This document shows positions 1-5,538 of a stretch of 64,000 nt of DNA, in pieces (position 1 is the first letter of the stretch; the number at the start of each line of letters is the position of its first letter). The notes beneath the pieces are model-generated. The model did not search any database. It was not told the origin of the DNA and worked only from the letters and a program-made list of their open reading frames with translations. Source of the DNA: Ructibacterium sp965146665 (lineage in GTDB: Bacteria; Bacillota; Clostridia; Monoglobales; Monoglobaceae); contig CBCTHE010000019.1 of the NCBI GenBank assembly GCA_965146665.1, positions 1 through 64,000 of the forward strand, given 5' to 3'. A program made the translations under genes and the position numbers.

Positions 1-212
1 ATGTCCTGCATCTCATAGATATTCTCGATTTTGCAACCCTCGCCGAAGCTACACCACTCGCCGAAGCTACACCGCTCGCCGAAGCTACACCACTCGCCGA
101 AGCTACAACCCCTGCCGAAGTCTTTTACCTGAGTATAATCGCCAGTTGGACAAATCCGGTAACCATCCTCTATTGGCAGCCGTTCAAATTCCTCTTGCGT
201 ATATTTTTTCAT
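1..212 (-). CDS. Hexapeptide-repeat protein, partial (C-terminus outside window)
   Basis: Reading leftward from ATG at 212, the frame stays open to the window edge, so only the first 70 residues are visible. A GGAGGAG ribosome site lies just upstream. After about 33 ordinary residues come four tandem copies of a six-residue unit, Cys-Ser-Phe-Gly-Glu-(Trp/Arg/Gly), encoded by an 18-base tandem repeat at about 39-110. Cys-x-Phe-Gly hexapeptide runs are known from phage-associated hypothetical proteins and may form a beta-helix, but no function is established. The ATG overlaps the stop of the 58-residue membrane protein gene (ATGA), so the two are probably translationally coupled within the integrated element. 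Confidence 0.75.
   Translation of the reverse strand, partial: MKKYTQEEFERLPIEDGYRICPTGDYTQVKDFGRGCSFGEWCSFGERCSFGEWCSFGEGCKIENIYEMQD
39..110. repeat. 18-bp tandem repeat, four copies
   Basis: Four near-identical copies of CTCGCCGAAGCTACACCA follow one another without spacers; they differ only in the last bases. The unit is a multiple of three and stays open as a protein repeat on the minus strand, so it is a coding repeat, not a CRISPR array. Confidence 0.9.
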
Positions 213-385
213 CTCTCTTCTCCTCCATCCAATGCATAAAACAGCTTAAAACACGCCGCCGCCCACGCCGCCGCCACGATGATCCACCCGACCGGTATAT
301 CCCGGCTCTCTCCCATTATCACCAGCGCCCAGCCTGTCACTATGGAGATTACCCCCGTGGCCAGCAGGGCTAATTTCCTTTTCAT
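209..385 (-). CDS. Small two-helix membrane protein, 58 aa
   Basis: ATG at 385 follows GGAGGCAAACG, a good ribosome site. The 58-residue product starts MKRKLALLATG. It has two hydrophobic stretches (about residues 5-24 and 31-52) separated by a short polar loop (GESRDIP), so it should be a hairpin membrane protein. Its TGA overlaps the next ATG (ATGA), coupling it to the hexapeptide-repeat gene. I do not recognise the family; small double-spanning proteins are common in phage and ICE modules. A truncated copy of its 5' end lies at 1322-1360. Confidence 0.75.
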   Translation of the reverse strand: MKRKLALLATGVISIVTGWALVIMGESRDIPVGWIIVAAAWAAACFKLFYALDGGEER

Positions 386-405
386 TCGTTTGCCTCCCTT
401 GCGCC

Positions 406-726
406 CTATGCCGACTTCTTTTCTTGTCGCAAACCATCACACAGCTTAATAATTCCTTCCACAAGCACACGCACATCTTCTTCCCGCTCTGCTGGTATAT
501 TGGCCGTCGTGTCACAGCCAAACGCCCATCTTACTACTGCGCTCAGTCCCATGCGGAGCCTATATAGTTTGGCTCTGCAATACGGTTCGCTGTCATCAAC
601 AAGTTTCTCGCTAATTTCGTCCATAATCTTTGTGAAAGCATTCTTGTTCCGTCGCTCCTGCTCTTTTTCCGCCAAAAGCTCCTGCTTAATTTGTTCTTTT
701 AAGGTTTTCAATTCCTGCTCTGTCAC
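406..726 (-). CDS. Hypothetical protein, 106 aa, N-terminal coiled coil
   Basis: ATG at 726, preceded by AAGGAGG-like bases. Residues 1-30 are almost entirely charged (Glu/Lys/Gln) and helical, probably coiled coil. The rest contains a conserved-looking block around YCRAKLYRLRMGLSAVVRWAFG. It ends 20 bp before the membrane protein gene and reads in the same direction, so the two likely form one transcript. The family is not recognised; position and size fit accessory genes of an integrated element. It has no membrane segment or signal peptide. Confidence 0.65.
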   Translation of the reverse strand: MTEQELKTLKEQIKQELLAEKEQERRNKNAFTKIMDEISEKLVDDSEPYCRAKLYRLRMGLSAVVRWAFGCDTTANIPAEREEDVRVLVEGIIKLCDGLRQEKKSA

Positions 727-774
727 CTGATATTCCTCCTTATCACGCCTGCATCCGCTATATCTAGTGGCTTG

Positions 775-1014
775 TCATTTTTCCGTTTTCGTGGTATTAT
801 TTCTTTGAGAGTTTGGAGTGTCGTCAACTACTGCGAATAGCTGACGGTGATTTAAATTGAATAGGTCTTCCAGTTTGACAAGAACGTCGTAGGATGGCTT
901 GCATCTACCTGTTTCCATATCGTGGACAGTCGAGCATGTTAAGCCGACTTTTTTGGCAACAAATTCTAGCGTCCAGTTACGTTTAAGCCGTTCTTGCCGT
1001 ATGTTCAATAACAT
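775..1014 (-). CDS. XRE-family helix-turn-helix regulator (Cro-like), 79 aa
   Basis: The product has one HTH_3 domain at about residues 3-60: IRQERLKRNWTLEFVAKKVG, then the recognition helix region CSTVHDMETGRCKPS, then a short polar tail. Such single-domain proteins bind operator DNA as dimers. It is divergent from the XRE gene starting at 1096, with two palindromic boxes (ACGTTTTTAACGT and ACGTTTAAAACGT) between them. This is the layout of a phage-type genetic switch. Start ATG at 1014 follows a GAAAGGAGGAAAA ribosome site. Which member represses which promoter cannot be told from sequence. Confidence 0.85.
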   Translation of the reverse strand: MLLNIRQERLKRNWTLEFVAKKVGLTCSTVHDMETGRCKPSYDVLVKLEDLFNLNHRQLFAVVDDTPNSQRNNTTKTEK

Positions 1015-1037
1015 TTTTCCTCCTTTCTCTCTAATTT

Positions 1038-1077
1038 ACGTTTTTAACGTATGTCTATTATATTACGTTTAAAACGT
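1038..1077. promoter_or_regulatory. Divergent operator pair of switch 1
   Basis: Two 13-bp palindromic boxes, ACGTTTTTAACGT (1038-1050) and ACGTTTAAAACGT (1065-1077), lie 27 bp apart between two divergent XRE genes. Placement and symmetry indicate operators for one or both regulators. Confidence 0.75.
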
Positions 1078-1095
1078 ATTGTCAAGAGGTTTCCA

Positions 1096-1323
1096 ATGTA
1101 TTTTAAAAATAATTTTTCTTCACGATTAAAAGACCTGCGTATCAAAAGCAATTTATCCCAAGGCGCATTAGGAGAAATTATCGGCATAAAGGCACAAGCC
1201 ATAAACGATATGGAGCACGGTAGGGTAAAAACCACCTTAGACAGAGCGTGCGCCCTGGCCGACTACTTCGGAGTGTCACTTGACTACCTCGTGGGGCGGT
1301 CTGATGACCCGGAAAGGAGGTAG
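1096..1323 (+). CDS. XRE-family helix-turn-helix regulator, 75 aa
   Basis: A single HTH_3 domain covers residues 8-60: SSRLKDLRIKSNLSQGALGE, IKAQAINDMEHGRVKT, then the common helix ALADYFGVSLDYLVGR. The open frame extends upstream to 1051, but that ATG sits inside the operator region. ATG 1096, with AAGAGG eight bases upstream, is the better start and gives a standard-length regulator. It is divergent from the Cro-like gene at 775-1014. Its 3' end abuts a truncated duplicate of another element gene. Confidence 0.82.
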   Translation: MYFKNNFSSRLKDLRIKSNLSQGALGEIIGIKAQAINDMEHGRVKTTLDRACALADYFGVSLDYLVGRSDDPERR

Positions 1324-1360
1324 CAGGGCTACTTTTCTTTTCATCCGTTTGCCTCCTTCC
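1322..1360 (-). pseudogene. Truncated 5' copy of the 58-aa membrane protein gene
   Basis: The minus-strand bases reading GGAGGCAAACGGATG and the next seven codons (MKRKVALL) nearly repeat the ribosome site and start of the gene at 385 (MKRKLALL). After about 38 similar bases the match stops at the end of the XRE gene, and the frame runs 22 codons to a chance stop at 1276. It looks like a duplication remnant. As with a real gene pair, its ATG overlaps the TGA of the upstream gene (ATGA). Confidence 0.6.
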
Positions 1361-1586
1361 CCTGTTTTTCGCATGCCGCCGGGATAGGCAATCCCAGCAT
1401 ACGGTACATCCTCCGCCAAGATATCCGGTCGGGAACAACGAGTTTCCCCGCCTCTTCGGTGTCTTTCTGGACATTTTCAAAAATAAACTTCGCCCTTTTA
1501 ACTCCCATTTTAAACAAACGCTGTATGTCTGTCTGGGTTATGAGATCCTGCGACAGGATTTCCTCTTTTGTCTTTGCCTTAGACAT
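1341..1586 (-). CDS. Small probable helix-turn-helix protein, 81 aa
   Basis: ATG at 1586 follows GGAGGTGAGATGGG. Residues 16-40 (ITQTDIQRLFKMGVKRAKFI) look like a helix-turn-helix; residues 50-68 (LVVPDRISWRRMYRMLG) resemble the wing and final helix of small excisionase- or MerR-like proteins. It might be a recombination directionality factor or a regulator; that is inference from fold-like pattern and size. It stands alone, with its promoter in the shared divergent region before the gene at 1691. Confidence 0.65.
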   Translation of the reverse strand: MSKAKTKEEILSQDLITQTDIQRLFKMGVKRAKFIFENVQKDTEEAGKLVVPDRISWRRMYRMLGLPIPAACEKQGKEANG

Positions 1587-1626
1587 CCCATCTCACCTCC
1601 TGTCTGTTTCTTGATTTTTCTGTTTC

Positions 1627-1655
1627 TTGATTTTTCGGTAAATGTATGCTAAAAT
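1627..1655 (+). promoter_or_regulatory. Repeated-type promoter P1
   Basis: TTGATT (1627-1632), 17-bp spacer ending in ATGC, then TAAAAT (1650-1655). The same cassette recurs at 2181 and 2690. Confidence 0.75.
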
Positions 1656-1690
1656 TTAATTAACTAAACGGCATGAAGGAGTTGAACGTG

Positions 1691-2083
1691 TTGAAAACAA
1701 AGCCCACCATACGAACGCAGAGCAAAGTTCTTGAAGTTCTCGTTAATTTATCAAGAAAATATAACAACAACACGATTTGCAAGCCCACAAATTTTGAAGA
1801 AAATTTTCGATTCATTCCTTCTGAGTTGCTGGTTGAGTGTCTAAAAATATTAGCATCTTCCGGACTTATTGATGTCGAATATGCAGATTATCCAGAATGC
1901 TTTAATATCTATACGCTCCAGATCACCCCAGAGGGCCTTAACTACCACCCATTAAGGAGATATAACCGCCAGCAAAAATGGATTGAGCGGATCATTACAT
2001 TTATGCTTGGCGTTTTTTCCGGGTATCTGCTCACTTATGTAATACCTTGGATTCACACGGCATTAACAAAGCCGCCATGTTAA
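1691..2083 (+). CDS. Hypothetical protein with C-terminal membrane segment, 130 aa
   Basis: The N-terminal 90 residues (KVLEVLVNLSRKY, then LLVECLKILASSGLIDVEYAD) look like a winged helix. A hydrophobic stretch near the C-terminus (about residues 104-124, IITFMLGVFSGYLLTYVIPW) should anchor it in the membrane. The frame is open from ATG 1673, but the AAGGAG ribosome site lies directly after that codon, so initiation at TTG 1691 (or GTG 1688) is more likely. The paralogous leader at 2754 has the same GGAG-to-TTG spacing. A membrane-tethered DNA-binding protein is plausible but unproven. Confidence 0.65.
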   Translation: MKTKPTIRTQSKVLEVLVNLSRKYNNNTICKPTNFEENFRFIPSELLVECLKILASSGLIDVEYADYPECFNIYTLQITPEGLNYHPLRRYNRQQKWIERIITFMLGVFSGYLLTYVIPWIHTALTKPPC

Positions 2084-2158
2084 TACACCAAGAGCCACCC
2101 CAGCCGCCGCTCCAATTATAAATAGGATTACCGACCAAGGATCGTTTCCGTCTTTCAT
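2063..2158 (-). CDS. 31-aa single-pass membrane peptide
   Basis: ATG 2158 follows GGAGGTGAGGGG, an excellent ribosome site. The product is a short charged N-terminus (MKDGNDPW), one hydrophobic helix (SVILFIIGAAAGVALGVL) and a short basic end. The last 21 bases overlap the 3' end of the convergent gene at 1691-2083. It is likely a real microprotein of the element, because the same ribosome site plus divergent promoter arrangement precedes other element genes. Function unknown. Confidence 0.6.
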   Translation of the reverse strand: MKDGNDPWSVILFIIGAAAGVALGVLTWRLC

Positions 2159-2180
2159 CCCCTCACCTCCTGTCTGTTTC

Positions 2181-2209
2181 TTGATTTTGGTAAATTGTTA
2201 TGCTATACT
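2181..2209 (+). promoter_or_regulatory. Repeated-type promoter P2
   Basis: TTGATT (2181-2186), 17 bp ending in ATGC, TATACT (2204-2209); same cassette as 1627 and 2690, directly upstream of the 73-aa gene. Confidence 0.75.
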
Positions 2210-2232
2210 CACCTCAGAAGGGAGGTGAAAAT

Positions 2233-2454
2233 ATGCGTATATATGCAAATCTAGCCGGTACTTGGACAGACATAACCGATACAGGAACTGTCGCAGACGG
2301 CCAAAGTCCTACGATATACTTTGCAGAAAATCTTACATTTGCCGAAGGTTCGAATGTAGCAGAATGCTTTAAGTATGGCTTCATTCATGTTCAGTATCAC
2401 GGCCATGATTATCGCCTGCACCCATCGATGATACAGATTGTTGACTACAGTTAA
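2233..2454 (+). CDS. Hypothetical protein, 73 aa
   Basis: ATG 2233 follows AAGGGAGGTGAAAAT, a strong ribosome site, so it is preferred over the upstream in-frame ATG at 2200, which lies in the promoter. The 73-residue product (MRIYANLAGTWTDITDTG...) is rich in aromatic, Thr and Asp residues and predicted mostly beta; it has no membrane segment, signal peptide or recognised motif. The upstream promoter is clear, so it is probably expressed by the element. Its 3' end overlaps the convergent ORF at 2381-2632. Confidence 0.6.
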   Translation: MRIYANLAGTWTDITDTGTVADGQSPTIYFAENLTFAEGSNVAECFKYGFIHVQYHGHDYRLHPSMIQIVDYS

Positions 2455-2632
2455 AACGTCCAAACTCGCAATTTATACTATTTTGTATGGCTTCTGCGTC
2501 GTTCAGCTCCAACCTGCACGACGCTCTGTCATACATTCTTTCTACTGCAATTTTAAGTTTTGACCACTCATGACGCTTCATCCCTGTCAACAGTCTTGTA
2601 AATTCCTCAAGCTTTTTACCATCCATTTTCAT
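2381..2632 (-). CDS. Hypothetical protein, up to 83 aa
   Basis: ATG 2632 follows GGAGGTGAG, and an internal ATG two codons later is equally possible. The first 53 residues (KKLEEFTRLLTGMKRHEWSKLKIAVERMYDR...) look like a genuine helical protein. The last 30 run antisense through the convergent gene and have unusual composition, so the original stop may have been lost. Function unknown. Confidence 0.5.
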   Translation of the reverse strand: MKMDGKKLEEFTRLLTGMKRHEWSKLKIAVERMYDRASCRLELNDAEAIQNSINCEFGRFNCSQQSVSSMGAGDNHGRDTEHE

Positions 2633-2689
2633 CTCACCTCCTGTCTGTTTGCGTGTCGTTGAAACCCGATATAAAAATCTCTGTTTTTC

Positions 2690-2718
2690 TTGATTTTCTT
2701 GTGATTATATGCTACTAT
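2690..2718 (+). promoter_or_regulatory. Repeated-type promoter P3
   Basis: TTGATT (2690-2695), 17 bp ending in ATGC, TACTAT (2713-2718). Third copy of the cassette; the sequence after it (CTAAACGGCA...GGAGTTG) also resembles the leader at 1662-1685. Confidence 0.7.
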
Positions 2719-2753
2719 TGAGTTGCCTAAACGGCAGAGAGGAGTTGGTCGTT

Positions 2754-2810
2754 TTGATCAAACTTTTAATATTTCTGCCTGTTCCGTCGAGTGAGCCTGT
2801 TAGCATATAG
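2754..2810 (+). CDS. Possible 18-aa peptide or decayed gene start
   Basis: After promoter P3, GAGGAG and a nine-base gap lead to TTG, with the same geometry as the gene at 1691. The frame reads 18 residues (MIKLLIFLPVPSSEPVSI) and stops. It may be a leader peptide or the stump of a gene lost from the element; the following 70 bases hold no convincing plus-strand frame. Confidence 0.35.
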   Translation: MIKLLIFLPVPSSEPVSI

Positions 2811-2887
2811 GTGTCATCGGGCAGTTCGTGGCTGCCAAAGTAACAGGGCTTCAAGAAGCGGAAGCTGCACCCGTAATCGCAACGGAT

Positions 2888-3019
2888 TTATTCGGGGCTG
2901 ATTTGCAAAGTCGACGGTAAATAATCACGGCGAACGACAGGGGCGCTTTGGGTAGTTGCATGCCAACTATCCGTGCAGCAAAGCGAACCTGCCGGGCGTT
3001 TTGTCGTTTTACGCTTCAT
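2888..3019 (-). CDS. Possible 43-aa basic protein
   Basis: ATG 3019 lies inside the last codons of the XRE gene (3009-3251), preceded by GGGAGAAAAGGC. The 43-residue frame starts with a basic stretch (MKRKTTKRPAG) and has no recognised motif. Overlap with the upstream gene and a usable ribosome site support translation; composition alone does not. Confidence 0.4.
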   Translation of the reverse strand: MKRKTTKRPAGSLCCTDSWHATTQSAPVVRRDYLPSTLQISPE

Positions 3020-3251
3020 GCCTTTTCTCCCATACGGATTTGTCTCCGCCTTGATGGCCGAACAAGACGTTAGGTTCAACGTCAAGAGCTTTTGCAATCG
3101 GGATTATATCTCTATCGGTAATAACCTTTCTGTTGTTAAGCATGTTGTTAAAAGCCTTTTGTCCATAGCCGGCTCTTTTTGCTACTGCTTTTTGCAACAA
3201 TCCCTTTTCCTTAATGATTGATTTTACATTTTCGGCAATCTCAGATTTCAC
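3009..3251 (-). CDS. XRE-family helix-turn-helix regulator (Cro-like), 80 aa
   Basis: One HTH domain spans residues 3-62: ENVKSIIKEKGLLQKAVAKRAG, then the recognition region YGQKAFNNMLNNRKVI and the closing helix IIPIAKALDVEPNVLFG. It is divergent from the CI/LexA-like repressor gene at 3407. Between them are three operator-like boxes spaced exactly 31 bp. In lambdoid and ICE switches such a small XRE protein opposes the long repressor. Start ATG 3251 follows AAAGGAGGCGATATTGTG. Confidence 0.85.
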   Translation of the reverse strand: MKSEIAENVKSIIKEKGLLQKAVAKRAGYGQKAFNNMLNNRKVITDRDIIPIAKALDVEPNVLFGHQGGDKSVWEKRHEA

Positions 3252-3269
3252 AATATCGCCTCCTTTAAA

Positions 3270-3346
3270 CTAAAGTTTCTTTAGTACAACCATAGAATAC
3301 CACAACTTTCTTTAGTTGTCAACTCTTTTTTCTAAAATTTCTTTAG
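3270..3346. promoter_or_regulatory. Three-operator array of switch 2, 31-bp period
   Basis: CTAAAGTTTCTTTAG (3270-3284), CACAACTTTCTTTAG (3301-3315) and CTAAAATTTCTTTAG (3332-3346) recur at exactly 31 bp, about three helical turns. The shared core is TTTCTTTAG, usually as an inverted repeat with CTAAA. The array separates the divergent Cro-like and CI-like genes. Confidence 0.8.
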
Positions 3347-3355
3347 TTTTTTATC

Positions 3356-3384
3356 TTGACAAATAAAGATTTCACATATATAAT
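3356..3384 (+). promoter_or_regulatory. Consensus sigma-A promoter of the CI-like repressor
   Basis: TTGACA (3356-3361), 17 bp, TATAAT (3379-3384): a perfect match to consensus. Transcription should begin near 3391, which excludes the upstream codons TTG 3356 and ATG 3389 as starts. Confidence 0.9.
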
Positions 3385-3406
3385 AAGTATGAAAGAGGTG
3401 ATTAGC

Positions 3407-4291
3407 TTGGGTATAGGAAGCAGAATTAAAGAGGCCCGCGAAAGATTGGGTTTAACTCAAGTAGAACTCGGAAGAATTGTTGGCGTCACCGGTTCGTCAA
3501 TAACTAATTATGAAAACAATACCAGCCACCCAAAGGAGGCAATACTTTATAAATTGTTGGATGCGTTGCACGTTGACGCGAACTATCTATTTCAGGATGA
3601 GATGTCAGATGTAAAATCAAACATTCTAAGCGCGGCTGAGCAAAAGCATATTGATAAATACCGCTTACTTGATGACAGAGGAAAGAGCGTCGTTGACGGT
3701 GTGCTTGATATTGAATATAAGTATATAGAGGAACCGCGAGCACCGAAAGTGCAGGATAACGACAATAAAATTATTAAGTTTGAGAGACCAAGCATACCGG
3801 ACTATGATGTGCCAACGTCTGCTGGCCCCGGACAGTTTTTAGATGTATCATCTTATAAAATGGTCACGCTCGGCAAGGACGATCCGCAGGACGCATCCTT
3901 TATTGTTACAGTAAAGGGTCACAGCATGGAACCGCTTTACCGAGATGGCGACAAGGTCTTTGTCAGGCAGCAGCCAGGCGTAGAGGTTGGAGAAATTGGC
4001 CTATTTATGGTTGACAATGAGACATATATCAAAGAAATGGGGCACGGTGAGCTTATTTCCCAAAATCCAAAGTACCCAAATATCAAATTGAGAGACGGAG
4101 TTTCCGCGTACTGTTTTGGGAAGATTGTTGGCGTCAAGAAACAGAAGCCCATTGCTATGGTAGCGGCATATGACAGCGAAATCAAAGGCGTACACGCGTT
4201 TGAATCGCCGGTTACTGAGGAGGAGCTGGAGAGGATACTGGAGGAATACAATAAAAAAATTGGCGACACGCATATGGACGAATTTGACTGA
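3407..4291 (+). CDS. CI/LexA-like phage repressor (XRE domain plus S24 peptidase)
   Basis: Residues 2-60 form an HTH domain (RIKEARERLGLTQVELGRIV). The C-terminal half is a LexA/S24 autoprotease: an Ala-Gly cleavage site (A139-G140 in TSAGPG), catalytic Ser173 in GHSMEP and Lys209 in YIKE. In this family, RecA-stimulated self-cleavage inactivates the repressor on DNA damage. TTG 3407 with AGAGGTG six bases upstream is the likely start, because the perfect promoter at 3356-3384 puts earlier codons upstream of the transcript. An ImmA-type protease gene follows, so the protein may also be cleaved in trans. Confidence 0.92.
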   Translation: MGIGSRIKEARERLGLTQVELGRIVGVTGSSITNYENNTSHPKEAILYKLLDALHVDANYLFQDEMSDVKSNILSAAEQKHIDKYRLLDDRGKSVVDGVLDIEYKYIEEPRAPKVQDNDNKIIKFERPSIPDYDVPTSAGPGQFLDVSSYKMVTLGKDDPQDASFIVTVKGHSMEPLYRDGDKVFVRQQPGVEVGEIGLFMVDNETYIKEMGHGELISQNPKYPNIKLRDGVSAYCFGKIVGVKKQKPIAMVAAYDSEIKGVHAFESPVTEEELERILEEYNKKIGDTHMDEFD

Positions 4292-4368
4292 TGCCTAAAT
4301 TTTCCTGTAGATTTGCAAAAAATGTCGAATTATAATACTTGTATATAAAATATATGGAGGTATTATAA

Positions 4369-5460
4369 GTGACAGCGAATTATTTTGCAGAAAAAGCCTT
4401 ACGCGCCGCAGGGTTTGAGAACATTCCAATTTCATCAGATCAGATGAGGCGCTTGATGGAAAAAAGAAATTGGGTATTTGAAAGTTTCGGAAACGGAGAA
4501 CAAAGCCGAGATCTGCTTAGGCAGCTTGATCTTGAGAAAATGGCCAAGAAGTGCAAGGTGTTTTCATATAAGCTGGGAAACAAAAAGATTGTATTTTATC
4601 ATGAAAGTTTGCTGGAGAGCGACCGGGCATTTGGATTTGTTCATGAATATGGTCACGATTTGTTAAAGCATTTTTCTTTGTACGGCGTTCTGGGGTTTAA
4701 TGAGGCCGGAATAAAAGACGAAAAACAAGAGGAAGAGGCAAACAAATTTGCGGCATATTTTATGGCTCCGCCATGTGTGCTGCGGAAAGCAAAGATTTAC
4801 TCCGCTCATGCAATACGCAAGGCAACGCTGATACCGGAAGATAAACTTCCGTATGTATATGCGAATTTACATATACACGAAAACGCTGATGATTTTACGC
4901 AAAGAGAAATAAATATGTGCAATCAATTTTATACAGTGTGGGCCGGGCCAGCAAACCAAAAGCTAATCAGGATCATGCGCAAGATGCGTGTTGCATATTC
5001 CGGCGCTGTTGATAGACTGCGCACCGGAAAACGCGCTTTAGCCAAACATCACAAAAAGATATTAGACGGCCGTATTGTACCAGCTAATTATGATCCATTA
5101 ACAATGGTATTAGTAACAGACGGCGGCAAAAGTTACCATGACATGTATTGTACAGGAGCAAGGCGCATCAATTTGATAGCCATGACCGTGCCGGAGGCTA
5201 TAAGCAAAGGATATCACCCATGTAGCCGATGCAGAAAACAAGATATTAGCTTGGAAACTATAAAGCAAATATTTACAGATCAACAAATCGACGAGATTGG
5301 GGCGTTTACCCGCACCGTCCACCAGGCCGTTAAAATGACCAAGGTAAAATATGATTTTATATGCCCAATTTGCGGGCATAACGCCGTCGCATCGAGAAAT
5401 CAATGGGATGGATCGTACATAGCAAAGTGTAACCACTGCCACACATCCATTAGATTGTAA
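4369..5460 (+). CDS. ImmA/IrrE-family metallopeptidase with C-terminal zinc-binding extensions
   Basis: GTG 4369 follows TGGAGG. Residues 85-135 carry the gluzincin signature: HEYGH (92-96) with downstream acidic residues in EEEANKFAAYFMAP. In ICEBs1 and related elements ImmA cleaves the ImmR repressor; the same repressor-protease adjacency is seen here. Unlike minimal ImmA (about 160-190 aa) this protein has 363 residues. At about 250-285 it has a Tyr-His...Cys...PCSRC pattern like the metal-binding domain of Ada or nuclease tails, and at about 336-357 a CPICGH...CNHCH zinc ribbon. The extensions may sense damage or recruit DNA; that part is inference. Confidence 0.88.
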   Translation: MTANYFAEKALRAAGFENIPISSDQMRRLMEKRNWVFESFGNGEQSRDLLRQLDLEKMAKKCKVFSYKLGNKKIVFYHESLLESDRAFGFVHEYGHDLLKHFSLYGVLGFNEAGIKDEKQEEEANKFAAYFMAPPCVLRKAKIYSAHAIRKATLIPEDKLPYVYANLHIHENADDFTQREINMCNQFYTVWAGPANQKLIRIMRKMRVAYSGAVDRLRTGKRALAKHHKKILDGRIVPANYDPLTMVLVTDGGKSYHDMYCTGARRINLIAMTVPEAISKGYHPCSRCRKQDISLETIKQIFTDQQIDEIGAFTRTVHQAVKMTKVKYDFICPICGHNAVASRNQWDGSYIAKCNHCHTSIRL

Positions 5461-5471
5461 TAATAAAAAAT

Positions 5472-5493
5472 CCCCCGTGCTGGCGCACGGGGG
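5472..5493. terminator. GC-rich hairpin after the ImmA gene
   Basis: CCCCCGTGC, loop TGGC, GCACGGGGG, preceded by AAAAAAT. The run of A on the left makes it a U-tailed terminator for minus-strand transcripts; on the plus strand it lacks a U-run. A similar sequence recurs after the next gene (6415-6445). Confidence 0.6.
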
Positions 5494-5538
5494 GAATAAA
5501 TTAAAAAATATACATAAGAAAAGAGAGGGGGGGCACCT

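Noticed and set aside
39..110. Short tandem repeat as CRISPR
   Set aside because: Units are contiguous without spacers and code for a protein repeat.
3356..3406. N-terminal extension of the CI-like repressor from TTG 3356
   Set aside because: Those codons are the -35 and -10 boxes of a perfect promoter.
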